Positions 8,035 through 17,600 of a DNA stretch of 64,000 nucleotides are shown in pieces. The DNA is from Acidobacteriota bacterium. GTDB lineage: Bacteria; Acidobacteriota; Terriglobia; Acidiferrales; UBA7541. Under the pieces are notes generated by a model, which saw only the letters and a list, made by a program, of their open reading frames with translations, was not told where the DNA came from and ran no database searches. Location: NCBI GenBank assembly GCA_013289855.1, contig JABCZD010000003.1, forward strand, positions 310,001 through 374,000. The letters run 5' to 3'. Made by a program: the position numbers and the translations under genes. The stretch's first letter is position 1. Every line of letters begins with the position of its first letter.

Positions 8035-9537
8035 ATGCGCATCCATCCCGTCGATCTGGCCATCGTCATTGCGTATCTGTTGGGTATTACGGCGCTGGGC
8101 ATGCATTTTCGCCGCGGCCAGCGCAACGCGGGAGACTATTTTCTGGGCGGGCGCTCCGCCCCTTGGTGGGCCCTGGCGTTCTCCATCGTGGCCACGGAAA
8201 CTTCGACGCTGACCATCATTGGCACACCGGCGATCTCCTACGCGGGAAATCTGGCGTTTCTGCAACTGATCTTCGGCTATTTGTTCGGCCGCGTGCTGAT
8301 CGTGCTGCTTCTGCTGCCGGGATATTTTCGCGGGGAATACTTTACCGCCTATGCCTTGATCGAAAAACGTTTCGGTTCGCATATGCGCAAGGTTGCCGCT
8401 GGGACTTTTTTGATAACGCGCGCTATTGCCGAAGGAGTTCGCATTTCCGCCATCGCGCTGGTGGTCAGCGTGGTTCTCGGAACCTCCGAGACCGCGGCCG
8501 TCGTGCTCGTCATGGCGCTCACCATTCTGTACACCTTTGAAGGCGGCATGAAGGCCGTGATTTGGACCGACGTCGCGCAACTAATGCTGTACCTGACTGG
8601 CAGCGCGGTGACGCTCTTCGTACTGCTGCATCGCATTCCCGGTGGGTGGGGCGAATTCACACAAGTGGCGGCCGCGGCGGGCCACAAACTACAGGTTTTC
8701 GATTTTTCATTTCATCTCGCCGCCAAATACACGCTGTGGTCCGGACTCATCGGTGGCGCTTTTCTCACCATGGCCACGCACGGCACCGATCAAACCATCG
8801 TGCAAAGGCTTTTATCGGCACGCAACGAAAAAGACGGCCGCCGCGCGCTATTGACCAGCGGTGTGATCGTCCTCGTGCAGTTCACCGTTTTTTTGTTGAT
8901 TGGCGTGGGTCTTTTCGTTTTTGCACAACATTCTCCGTTGCTCGCTCCCGGCGAACGCACCGATCGCATCCTTCCGCTTTTTCTGGTGCGCGAGATGCCG
9001 GTGGGTTTGGCGGGATTGCTGCTTGCTTCCGTTGTCGCGGTGGCGATGTCCAACGCCAGCGGATCGCTCAATTCCTTGGCCGCGTCCAGCGTGCTCGATT
9101 TCTCGCGCCGCTTGGCGGGCGACGCATCGTCTCCCACCCCGTCAGCTGAATCGTCACGCAAACTTTTGCGTGCGTCTCGCTACGCCACACTGCTCTGGGG
9201 CTGCGTGCTCATGGCCTTTGGCTTTGTAAAGTGGGGACCGCTGCTGGAAACTGGCCTCACCGTGGCAGCTTTGCCACTCGGTAGCTTGCTCGGACTATTC
9301 TTGCTCGGCACCATCGATCGCCGCGCTAACGCTTCAGGCGCGCTAGCGGGCATGGTCGCCGGGCTCGCAACGGTTCTGTACGTTCTGCGCTACACCTCCG
9401 TCGCGTACACGTGGTACGTCCTGATCGGCTCCTGCACTACGTTTCTTGTCGGTGCGATGTTCAGTCGTATGGCAAAAAATAATCTTGCTCAAGGGTCTGA
9501 AAAAAGTTCCAATGTGAAACCCTTGGAGGCTCGTTGA
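8035..9537 (+). CDS. Sodium:solute symporter (SSS/SLC5 family)
   Basis: A 500-residue carrier with about 13 membrane helices. It begins MRIHPVDLAIVIAYLLGITALGMHFRR, followed by the family motif AGDYFLGGRSAPWWALAFSIVATETSTLTIIGTPAISY, where the Na+-site serines and threonines lie. It ends in several GLFLLGTIDRRANASGALAGMVAG-type helices. Substrates of the family include sugars, sialic acid, proline and other solutes. Divergence from a GlcNAc/MurNAc kinase and overlap with a downstream permease suggest an amino-sugar or wall-fragment substrate, which is inference. The start at 8035 is the first ATG that yields a proper first helix; the frame is open upstream but antisense to the kinase gene. 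Confidence 0.9.
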   Translation: MRIHPVDLAIVIAYLLGITALGMHFRRGQRNAGDYFLGGRSAPWWALAFSIVATETSTLTIIGTPAISYAGNLAFLQLIFGYLFGRVLIVLLLLPGYFRGEYFTAYALIEKRFGSHMRKVAAGTFLITRAIAEGVRISAIALVVSVVLGTSETAAVVLVMALTILYTFEGGMKAVIWTDVAQLMLYLTGSAVTLFVLLHRIPGGWGEFTQVAAAAGHKLQVFDFSFHLAAKYTLWSGLIGGAFLTMATHGTDQTIVQRLLSARNEKDGRRALLTSGVIVLVQFTVFLLIGVGLFVFAQHSPLLAPGERTDRILPLFLVREMPVGLAGLLLASVVAVAMSNASGSLNSLAASSVLDFSRRLAGDASSPTPSAESSRKLLRASRYATLLWGCVLMAFGFVKWGPLLETGLTVAALPLGSLLGLFLLGTIDRRANASGALAGMVAGLATVLYVLRYTSVAYTWYVLIGSCTTFLVGAMFSRMAKNNLAQGSEKSSNVKPLEAR

Positions 9538-10967
9538 CCGAACAAGTGACTAAACGATTGAGCGACCGCCGGCTCGAACTCGTCCGCGGACTCGGCGCAT
9601 GGGCTTCCGCCGCCATCGTCGTCGGCACGATGATCGGCACAGGAATTTTCCTTAAGCCCGCGGAGATGGCGCGCGAAGGCCGCTCCGTCTCGATCGTTTT
9701 CGCCGCTTGGATCGTTGGCGCAATTCTCTCGCTGTTCGGCGCCATGTCTTTCGCCGAGCTGGGCGCCATGATTCCCGAAGCTGGCGGCGAATACGCCTAC
9801 CTGCGACGCGGATTCGGTCCGTTATGGGGCTTTCTCTTTGGTTGGATGCACTCCATCGTCGGCCGCCCCAGTTCCCTTTCTTCCATCGCCGCGGGGTTGA
9901 TGAGATTTCTAAGTTTTCTTCTGCCCGCCGTGGCGGCGCCGCTCTTCACGGTGCATATCGCCATCCCCGGCCTGACGCATTGGCTCGCGCCGTACGATTT
10001 TGTTTTCACCTGGGCGCAACCGCTGGCCGTGCTGTGGATCGCGGGAATGACTGGCGTGAACTATTTGGGCGTGCGGCTCGGCGGAGCCGTTCAAGTATTT
10101 CTAACCGCGATAAAGATAATTTCGGTGGCGGTGGTCATCGGCGTGGCATTTTTTTCTCCGGCCGGACCGCCCCACGCGCCCGATCCTTTTTGGCCCGCGT
10201 CGGGCCAGACCATCGCGGTAACCTTCTCCGCATTTCTCGCGGCGCTCGCCGCCGCGCTCTGGGCTTATGACGGCTGGGAGGATTTAAATCTTGTCGGCTC
10301 CGAGGTAGAAAATCCCCAGTGTAATTTTCCGCGTGCGCTGGTCGGCGGAGTCGCCTTCGTAGCGGTCATCTACTTGCTCTTCAGCGCCGCCTGCCTGAAA
10401 GTTCTGCCATTCGCCAGCGTTGCGGCTTCGTCGCACATTGCCTCGGATGTCGTGGCGCAGGTCGCGGGGCGCGGCGCGGCATTCTGGATTACCATCGCCA
10501 TGGCCATTTCCGCTCTCGGTTCCATGAACTCCTCCGTGCTGAGCGGCGCGCGCGTCCCCTACGCCATGGCTCGCGACGGCATCTTCTTCAAAATCGCTGA
10601 CGGCATCCATCCCAAATTTCGCACGCCAGGCCGTGCGTTGATCTTTCAGGCCGTGCTCGCCGGCCTCATGGCGCTCACCGGCACTTTCGAAGAGCTCACC
10701 AACCTGTATATTTTCGCCGCATGGATTTTTTTCGGCTTCGCGACCGTCGCGCTCTTCCGCATGCGCCGCACCGAACCCGACGCGCCTCGACCGTACCGCT
10801 GCTGGGGCTATCCCATCGTCCCTGCGCTCTTCGTTCTCGGCGCCCTAATACTCATCGTCAGCATCTGGCTGCAGCGCCCCGGCCGCTCCACCATCGGTTT
10901 GCTGATCATCGCGGCCGGCATCCCGTTCTACAAATGGTGGTCACAACAAGTCAACCAAACCCGCTGA
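9534..10967 (+). CDS. APC-family amino acid permease
   Basis: A 477-residue, roughly 12-helix permease of the amino acid-polyamine-organocation superfamily. Helix 1 carries the substrate-binding loop VVGTMIGTGIFLKP, and helix 2-3 reads SFAELGAMIPEAGGEYAYLRRGFGPLWGFLFGW, both diagnostic. The start is a TTG whose last two bases form part of the symporter stop (TTGA overlap). TTGGAGG lies five bases upstream, so translation is coupled. In this setting it may import amino acids or short peptides released from peptidoglycan by amidases; substrate is inferred only from neighbours. Confidence 0.9.
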   Translation: MTEQVTKRLSDRRLELVRGLGAWASAAIVVGTMIGTGIFLKPAEMAREGRSVSIVFAAWIVGAILSLFGAMSFAELGAMIPEAGGEYAYLRRGFGPLWGFLFGWMHSIVGRPSSLSSIAAGLMRFLSFLLPAVAAPLFTVHIAIPGLTHWLAPYDFVFTWAQPLAVLWIAGMTGVNYLGVRLGGAVQVFLTAIKIISVAVVIGVAFFSPAGPPHAPDPFWPASGQTIAVTFSAFLAALAAALWAYDGWEDLNLVGSEVENPQCNFPRALVGGVAFVAVIYLLFSAACLKVLPFASVAASSHIASDVVAQVAGRGAAFWITIAMAISALGSMNSSVLSGARVPYAMARDGIFFKIADGIHPKFRTPGRALIFQAVLAGLMALTGTFEELTNLYIFAAWIFFGFATVALFRMRRTEPDAPRPYRCWGYPIVPALFVLGALILIVSIWLQRPGRSTIGLLIIAAGIPFYKWWSQQVNQTR

Positions 10968-10971
10968 ACCG

Positions 10972-11700
10972 CTAAATCCCTTGCGCCTTTGCTTCGCGCA
11001 AGAACGGCAGAACGCCCAGCGCGAGCGCGGCTGCAGGAAGAACCACCCATGGAAGCAGAATCACCGCGAAATATAACGGATGACCGAAAACGAAGGGATT
11101 GCGCTCCACAAAAACTGCGATCACAAAAACGAAGCTCAACGCACACAAAAACATGATCGAAGGGAAAATACCCGCCACCATTCGCGCACGCGGCTCGCCC
11201 CCGCCTCGCTTGGACAAGTACGCGCCCAGAGCACCAAATGCTGGCTGCGCGAGCAGCCAGCACAAGTACGGTGCCGCCAGAAAATAGATTTGCAACCCAC
11301 TGTTTGATACCATGCGCGGACCTGAGCCGGCGTGCGCCGCTACCATATGGTCCGTCGCATACCAGGGATAGCGCATCGGAATCGCTAGTTGCAGAATCAT
11401 CAGCCACACCATCGAAGCGGTGAATGCCACCAGTCCCGGCAGCCAGTAGCCTTTCGTACGGTCGTTCATGCCTTCCTCCTCGCGTTTCGCCAAGCGAATT
11501 TTCCGCGTAAGTCCTCGCCAATCGGATACCTGTGCCAGCGCCAGTTCCATCGCCGCAGCCTGCGAGAAACCTCGCGCGCACTTCTCCAGGTAAAAATCCT
11601 CTAGATGGCCGGCCAGCTCTCTAACGACCTCTTCGCGCCGAGCCTCGCCACCTTCGAGAGCACCCAATCGTTCCGCAACCAGAGCTTGCCAATCACGCAT
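10972..11700 (-). CDS. Membrane protein with HAAS-like N-terminus, partner of PadR regulator
   Basis: A 242-residue protein. The first 75 residues are soluble and helical (WQALVAERLGALEGGEARREEVVRELAGHLEDFYLEKCARGFSQAAAMELALAQVSDW), resembling the HAAS or permease-prefix domain that often follows PadR genes. Four or five membrane helices come next (GLVAFTASMVWLMILQLAI; QIYFLAAPYLCWLLAQPAF; IMFLCALSFVFVIAVFV; YFAVILLPWVVLPAAALALGVL). The gene starts eight bases inside the PadR gene, so it is translationally coupled and likely subject to the same repression. Function is unknown; membrane stress sensing or a transporter accessory role is possible. Confidence 0.75.
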   Translation of the reverse strand: MRDWQALVAERLGALEGGEARREEVVRELAGHLEDFYLEKCARGFSQAAAMELALAQVSDWRGLTRKIRLAKREEEGMNDRTKGYWLPGLVAFTASMVWLMILQLAIPMRYPWYATDHMVAAHAGSGPRMVSNSGLQIYFLAAPYLCWLLAQPAFGALGAYLSKRGGGEPRARMVAGIFPSIMFLCALSFVFVIAVFVERNPFVFGHPLYFAVILLPWVVLPAAALALGVLPFLREAKAQGI

Positions 11701-12025
11701 CGGACACCTTCGTCAGCTGCCGCAGCGCGCGAAAAAGTTCCGCCCATTCCTCGCGCATGGGAGACAGCTTCGTTTTCCCCGCCGAAGTCAGACTGTAACA
11801 GCGCCGCCGCCTTCCGTTGCGGCTGGTTTCCCAATTCCCGCGCACCCAGCCGCGCTGTTCCATCTTGTACAGCGTGGGATACAGCGCCGCGAGCGTGAAG
11901 CGCAGCGCGCCCCGCGTCTGCTTCTCGATGCGCTGCGCCAGCTCGTAGCCATGCAGCGGGCCGTCTTCCAGCACACTCAAGATGGCCAATTCCGCGGTGC
12001 CACGCTTGATTCCCGTGCCAATCAT
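11693..12025 (-). CDS. PadR-family transcriptional regulator
   Basis: A 110-residue winged-helix repressor: TAELAILSVLEDGPLHGYELAQRIEKQTRGALRFTLAALYPTLYKMEQRGWVRGNW, the canonical PadR N-terminal domain. A short C-terminal dimerisation helix follows (KTKLSPMREEWAELFRALRQL). The ATG at 12025 is supported by AGGGAG at the right distance; the frame is open 17 codons upstream without support. PadR proteins usually autoregulate and control an adjacent membrane protein gene, here the overlapping downstream gene. An AT-rich palindrome at 12051-12062 lies just upstream and is the likely operator. Confidence 0.9.
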   Translation of the reverse strand: MIGTGIKRGTAELAILSVLEDGPLHGYELAQRIEKQTRGALRFTLAALYPTLYKMEQRGWVRGNWETSRNGRRRRCYSLTSAGKTKLSPMREEWAELFRALRQLTKVSDA

Positions 12026-12050
12026 GATCGGCTCCCTTACATATAGGATT

Positions 12051-12062
12051 CTTATATATAAG
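12051..12062. promoter_or_regulatory. Palindrome upstream of padR, candidate operator/promoter
   Basis: The perfect 12-bp palindrome CTTATATATAAG sits 26 bp before the PadR start, next to a second AT-rich half (ACATATAGG, 12034-12042). It stands out in GC-rich surroundings and matches the usual placement of PadR autoregulatory sites. Confidence 0.5.
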
Positions 12063-12143
12063 TGAAATCCTGTCAACTGCTGTTTGAAACAGGGATTTTC
12101 TGATGGGAATTATGCTTCAGGCGCGAGTGGCGTTACGCTGGCG

Positions 12144-13091
12144 CTAAACGAACGCGCCGCGCGCGGAACTGTTAGCCTCCGCACTAATCGGCAGCACCGC
12201 GTGGTTCGCGTCCAGATGTATATCCGCAGTCGGATGAAACAATTTCGCCAGCGCCGCAATTCCCGTCACCAGCCGCGGCCCCGGACGGCTCATGTAGCTA
12301 TTCGCTTCAATGGCATACACGCGATTATTCCGCACCGCCGGAATCGAGCTCCACTCCGCGGGCAGCGCCAATCCGGAATATTCGTTGCGTGCTTGATCCG
12401 CGCTATACCCGCACGGCGCAATCAGCAAAATATCCGGCGCGTGAACCACCACATCCTCCATCGAAATCCGAAACGAAGGCGTTCCCGCGCTGCCAAAAAC
12501 ATCCTCGCCACCCGCGCGGTGAATCATTTCCGGCACCCAGTGCCCGCCCACATAGAGCGGCCCCAGCCATTCGAGGCACGCCACGCGTGGCCGTTCCGTA
12601 ATGCCGTGCAAAGCGTGCGCGATTTGCCCCAAATCCTCGCCTATTTTTTTCACCAGCGCTTCCGCCTGCGGTCCGCGACACGTCTCTTCCCCAATCCACA
12701 AAACATCGCGCCACACGTCGCCCAGGTCCTGCGGATTCAAGCACAAAACTTCCGGCCGGTTCTCAAATCGCGATAGCGCGGTGGCCAAATCATCCGGCGA
12801 CGCCGCGCACACGTGGCACAAATCCTGCGTAACGATCAAATCCGGCGCCAACTGCTCCAGCGCCTCGGCGTCCACCGCATACAAACTCTGCCCGCGCGCC
12901 ACCTGTTGCCGCACAAACGCATCGATCTCCTGCGGCCTCGCACCGTGCGGCACTCGCGAACTCATCACCACCGTCTTGCTGCGCGCGCCCGCGGGAAAAT
13001 CACACTCATGGCTCACGCCCACCACTTCGCGTTCCAGCCCCAGCGCGAAGAGCACTTCCGTCGCCGAGGGTAGTAAAGAAACGATTCGCAT
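12144..13091 (-). CDS. BtuF-like periplasmic-binding-fold protein without signal peptide
   Basis: A 315-residue protein of the COG0614 type (cobalamin/Fe3+-siderophore binding fold). It opens MRIVSLLPSATEVLFALGLEREVVGVSHECDFP, the class III binding-protein signature. It continues with EALEQLAPDLIVTQDLCHVCA and PDILLIAPCGYSADQA. The protein begins directly with the mature fold: no signal peptide or lipobox is visible and no ABC permease or ATPase gene lies nearby. Such solitary cobalamin-binding proteins are common but their partners are unclear. A GATAAA eight bases before the ATG hints at a near-leaderless start. No B12 riboswitch could be recognised upstream. Ligand is therefore uncertain. 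Confidence 0.8.
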   Translation of the reverse strand: MRIVSLLPSATEVLFALGLEREVVGVSHECDFPAGARSKTVVMSSRVPHGARPQEIDAFVRQQVARGQSLYAVDAEALEQLAPDLIVTQDLCHVCAASPDDLATALSRFENRPEVLCLNPQDLGDVWRDVLWIGEETCRGPQAEALVKKIGEDLGQIAHALHGITERPRVACLEWLGPLYVGGHWVPEMIHRAGGEDVFGSAGTPSFRISMEDVVVHAPDILLIAPCGYSADQARNEYSGLALPAEWSSIPAVRNNRVYAIEANSYMSRPGPRLVTGIAALAKLFHPTADIHLDANHAVLPISAEANSSARGAFV

Positions 13092-13226
13092 TCCGGCACT
13101 TTATCACAATAAATCGTAGTTTTGGCAGCCTGGCGCGTCCATGACAAGGCCTCGAAACGCCCGGCTCGCCTCGCCGCAGACCCGGAAAGAACTGCCCCAA
13201 ACAACGGAGCCTTTAAAGCTTCTCGA

Positions 13227-14498
13227 CTATTTATACAGAAAGTATTTCTGGCGCTTGGCATTGAAATCCGCCAGTGCACCAGACCACCCCGCCACGATTT
13301 TTTCCGGCGCCTTCCCGCTCTGCAACTCCGCAATCGTCTGCTCATTTCCCAACAGCAACAGCAGCTTGCTAACGTCAAACTGTTCCGGATAAAGCCGCAG
13401 CAGCACCGCCGCAATTTCCAGCCCCACCGTCATCGAGCGTACCGCAGCGCGATCCGTGATCCGCACCGCCACGCCGCCGCTGCGCTGCCCCGCATACAGT
13501 CCCGAAACCGTGACGAACGGCTGCGCGACGAATCGCACTCCGGGCAGGTTCCGCGCGTTCAACGCTGCTGCCACCTCGTCGCCTTTAATCCACGGCGCGC
13601 CAAACTCTTCGAATGGCGTCTCCGTGCCCCGACCCACAGACACTCCCGCATTCTGCAAAATCTCCAGCCCGGGATACAGAATCGCGCCTTTGGTGGTCCG
13701 CAAATTTGGCGACGGTGGCACCCAGCGCAATCCCGTGCTGTCAAAAAAATAATTCCTGTGCCAATTCTTCATCGCAATCACATGCAGTTCTACGCCAATC
13801 TTATTCTCCGCATTCAAAAACTGCGCCAACTCTCCAATCGTCAATCCGTAGCGCACCGGCAGCGGAAAATACGCCACAAAAGCAGTTTTGTCCGCATCCA
13901 GCATCGGACCTTCCACGATTTCCCCTCCCAGCGGATTCGGCCGATCCAAAACAAAAAACGGAATCTGCCGCTTGGCAGCTTCCTCCATGCAATACGCCAT
14001 CGTGGTGATGTAGGTATAAAACCGCACGCCGGCATCCTGCACATCAAACACCAGCGCATCCACGCCCTGCAGCATCTCGTCCGTCGGACGCCGCGTTTCC
14101 CCGTACAGACTGAAAATCGGCAGACCCGTCGCCGCATCCGTCGACGAATTTACGTTTTCATCGTTGCGCCCCGCCAGTCCATGCTCCGGACTAAACAGTG
14201 CCACCAACTTCACACCCGGCGCCTTAAACAACACGTCCACCGTGCTCCGCCCCTGCGCGTCCAGGCCGGTGTGGTTGGTAATTAATCCCACGCGCTTTCC
14301 GCGCAGCGCCGCGAACTTCTGCGCCTCCAGCATGTCCAACCCAACTTGCACCAGCGCGCCGTGCGACGACTTCTTCGTATGTTTGGTGGTAGTTGTCGCG
14401 TCCGCGCCACCAGCAAACAGCAGCGCCCCCCCAAATAAAAGCGCCATCCCCACCGACAACACTACTGCACCACGATCGCCTAGCTTCGCTACATTCAT
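13227..14498 (-). CDS. namZ: NamZ-like exo-beta-N-acetylmuramidase (DUF1343/YbbC)
   Basis: A 423-residue DUF1343 protein with a signal peptide (MALLFGGALLFAGGADA within the first 36 residues), so exported. Family blocks are present: GLDMLEAQKFAALRGKRVGLITNHTGLDAQGRSTVDVL, LFSPEHGLAG, SLYGETRRPTDEMLQGVDALVFDVQDAGVRFYTYITTMAYCMEEAA, and FVLDRPNPLGG. The E in SPEHG and the D/Q of DVQDxGVRFYTY are the invariant acidic positions. In Bacillus the family member (YbbC, renamed NamZ) removes terminal MurNAc from the non-reducing ends of glycan fragments. GAGGG four bases before the ATG supports the start. It is divergent from the NagZ-AmiE gene 128 bp away, the same functional pairing as in the Bacillus mur operon. 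Confidence 0.85.
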   Translation of the reverse strand: MNVAKLGDRGAVVLSVGMALLFGGALLFAGGADATTTTKHTKKSSHGALVQVGLDMLEAQKFAALRGKRVGLITNHTGLDAQGRSTVDVLFKAPGVKLVALFSPEHGLAGRNDENVNSSTDAATGLPIFSLYGETRRPTDEMLQGVDALVFDVQDAGVRFYTYITTMAYCMEEAAKRQIPFFVLDRPNPLGGEIVEGPMLDADKTAFVAYFPLPVRYGLTIGELAQFLNAENKIGVELHVIAMKNWHRNYFFDSTGLRWVPPSPNLRTTKGAILYPGLEILQNAGVSVGRGTETPFEEFGAPWIKGDEVAAALNARNLPGVRFVAQPFVTVSGLYAGQRSGGVAVRITDRAAVRSMTVGLEIAAVLLRLYPEQFDVSKLLLLLGNEQTIAELQSGKAPEKIVAGWSGALADFNAKRQKYFLYK

Positions 14499-14626
14499 CG
14501 TCCCTCTCTCGTCCCGCTGCTCAATGATATTCTGGAACGCCTCACGTCAACCGTCGTTGTGAGCCGAAAGTGCTCGTGCTATATACAAAAGTGGGATCCA
14601 ATCATATTTCGGAAGATCGACACTCG

Positions 14627-17600
14627 ATGAAAGCACGCCGTTGGCGCTTGCTGCTGATTCCCTTCTCGATCGCCCTAATCGCTATGGTCAACACTGTGCA
14701 CAGTCAGAGCAACGCCGCGCCACAAACGCCATCCACTTCAAAAACCGCGCACGCAAAATATCACGCAGCCAGCCCGGGGCATGATTCCGCCTCCGCTCAC
14801 GCCGCCGCGCAAAAATGGGCGGAAGCCACCTTGCGCGAAATGTCCGTCGACGAAAAAATCGGCCAGCTCATCTTCGCCACTTATCACGGCAGCTTCACGC
14901 CACGCGACGCTGCCGCCTACCGCAACATGATGCACGCCGTCACCGACCTCCACGTCGGCGGCTTCATCAACATCACCCAAGGCTCTCCGCTCGGCATCAT
15001 TAAGAGCCAGGTCTACCCAACCGCCGTCCTCACCAATCAGCTTCAAGCGAAATCCAAACTTCCGCTGCTCATCGGCGCCGACTTCGAACGCGGCACCGGC
15101 ATGCGCCTCGACGAAGGCACCTCCTTCCCCACCGCCATGGCCCTCGCTGCCGCCGGTGACCCGCAAGATGCCTACACCATGGGCAAAATCACCGCGCTCG
15201 AAGCCCGCGAGGTCGGCATCCAATGGATTTACGCGCCCGACGCCGACGTCAACAACAATCCCGGCAATCCCATCATCAACACGCGTTCTTTCGGCGAAGA
15301 TCCCGCCAAGGTCGCGGAGTTCGTCACCGCCTTCGTTCAGGGCGTAGAGGAGAATGGCGGCCTGGCCACCGCCAAACATTTTCCCGGCCATGGCGATACC
15401 GCCGCCGATTCGCACATCGATCTTCCAGTGATCCGCGCCGACCGCGACCGCCTGGAAAAACTCGAACTCGTTCCCTTCCGCGCCGCCATCGCCGCAGGAG
15501 CCAGCAGCGTCATGACCGGCCACCTTTCCGTGCCCGCGCTCGAACCCGACGCCAACACTCCCGCCACGCTCTCGCAAAATATTTTGACGGGCGTGCTGCG
15601 CAATGAGCTTCACTTCGAAGGTTTGGTCGTCACCGACGCCATGGATATGGGAGGCATCACCACGCGTTTCGCACCCGGCGAAGCCGCCATTCGCGCCGTC
15701 CTCGCAGGCGCCGACGCCTTGCTCATGCCGCCAGTGCCGGACGCCGCATTCGAAGCGCTACAACAAGCCGTAAAGTCCGGCAGAATTTCGCGCGACCGCC
15801 TCGACGCTTCCGTCCGCAGAATCCTGCTAGCCAAAGCTCGCTTGGGCCTGAACAAAAATCGCCTCGTGGATCTCGACGCCATCAACGAACGTTTCGGGAC
15901 GATCGCCAGCCAAAACGACGCGCAAAAAATTTCTGATCGCGGCGTAACGTTGCTCCGCGACAACAATCATCTCCTCCCGCTCGACGGCACCAAGCCATCC
16001 CGCGCCCTGCTGCTAGCCTTCTACGCCGACCCCGAGCCCTACCCCGGCGAAGATCTCGAGCGTGAACTCCGCACCCGCTTCGATTCCGTCACTACGCTCC
16101 GCGCCGATACGCGCTTCGTAAAAGCCGAAACGTTAAAACTCCCATCGCCCGACTCCTATGACGTCGCCATCCTCGCCCTCTTTGTCCGCGTCAGCGATCG
16201 CAAAGGCAACATCGACGTCCCCGCAGAACAGCAAATCGTAGCCGAGCAAATCTTCAAAATCGGCAAGCCGGTAATCACCGTAGGTTTTGGCAGCCCGTAC
16301 TTAATCGAACGCTTTCCGCAAGCCAACACTTGGCTAGCCGCGTTCGGCATCAGCGACGTAGCGCAAATTTCCATCGCCCGCGCGCTCTTCGGAGAAATTC
16401 CCATCCGCGGCCGTGTTCCCGTCACCATTCCCGGTGGCGATCCGTCTGGCGAAATAAAAGCCGGCTCCGGCATCGAACTCCCCGCAAATCCCATGACCCT
16501 GCAACCCATGGACATTCGCGCCGAAGCCGTCCTGCAACCCGCCTACGACGTCCTCGAAAAAGCCATCGCCGCCAAAGCCTTTCCCGGTGCAACTCTAGCC
16601 ATCGGCTATCGCGGCAAAGTCGCCATCCACGCCTTCGGCCATCTCTCCTACGACGCCAAGTCCCCCGCCACCGTTGCCAACACCATGTACGACATCGCCT
16701 CGCTCACCAAAGTCGTCGCCACCACCACCATCGTCGCAAAACTCGCGGAGGGCGATTTCCCAGTCCCCATCGATCTCGACGCCAAGGTCGAACGCTATCT
16801 ACCCGAATGGACCGCCACATCCGAAAAAGGTTTAGCTGATTTATTTCACGAAAATCCCAATGAACTCGCCTGGCGCCACAAAGTAACCGTTCGCCATCTG
16901 CTCACTCACACCTCCGGCCTTCCCGCCTTCAAAGAATATTGGCGCACCTCCAAGAGCCGCGAAGAATCGTTGACCAGAATCTTCGCCGAGCCCCTCGAAT
17001 ACGAACCCGGCACCAAAGAAGTTTATTCAGACCTGGGAATTATTTTGCTCACCGAAATCATCGAGCGCCTCACCGGCAAACCGCTCGACACGCTCTCAAA
17101 CTCCTTCATCTTTTCCCCGCTGGACATGAGAAACACCATGTATCGCCCGCCACAAAAACTCTGGCCCGCCATCGCGCCCACCGAATTCGACAATCAACTT
17201 CGCCACAAACTAATCCAAGGCGAAGTCCATGACGAAAATGCCTACGTCCTCGGCGGCGTCTCCGGCCACGCTGGCCTTTTCAGCACCGCACCCGATCTTG
17301 CCGCTTTCTGCCAGATGCTTCTCAACGGCGGCGTTTACGCCCACCATCGCATCCTCCGCCGCGCCACCGTCACGCTATTCACCAAGCCGCAAGAACTCTC
17401 AAATGGCACACGCACGCTAGGCTGGGCCATCCCCACCGAAGGGGGCAGCAGCGGCCACTATTTCTCCACCCACAGTTTCGGCCACACCGGCTTCACCGGC
17501 ACGAGTATCTGGATCGATCCCGACCGCCAACTCTTCGTGGTCCTCCTGACCAATCGCGTCCACCCCACCCGCGAAAACACGCAAATCCAGCAAGTCCGCC

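Noticed and set aside
13092..13226. Cobalamin riboswitch upstream of the BtuF-like gene
   Set aside because: No convincing B12 box or surrounding stems could be recognised in the 135-bp gap.
13122..14285. 387-codon plus-strand frame antisense to namZ
   Set aside because: Arg/His/Gln-rich translation typical of a shadow frame; the DUF1343 motifs on the minus strand are unmistakable.
14738..15613. 291-codon minus-strand frame within nagZ-amiE
   Set aside because: Gly/Val/Asp-rich antisense of the GH3 domain, with no start signal; GC-rich codon bias keeps the antisense frame open.
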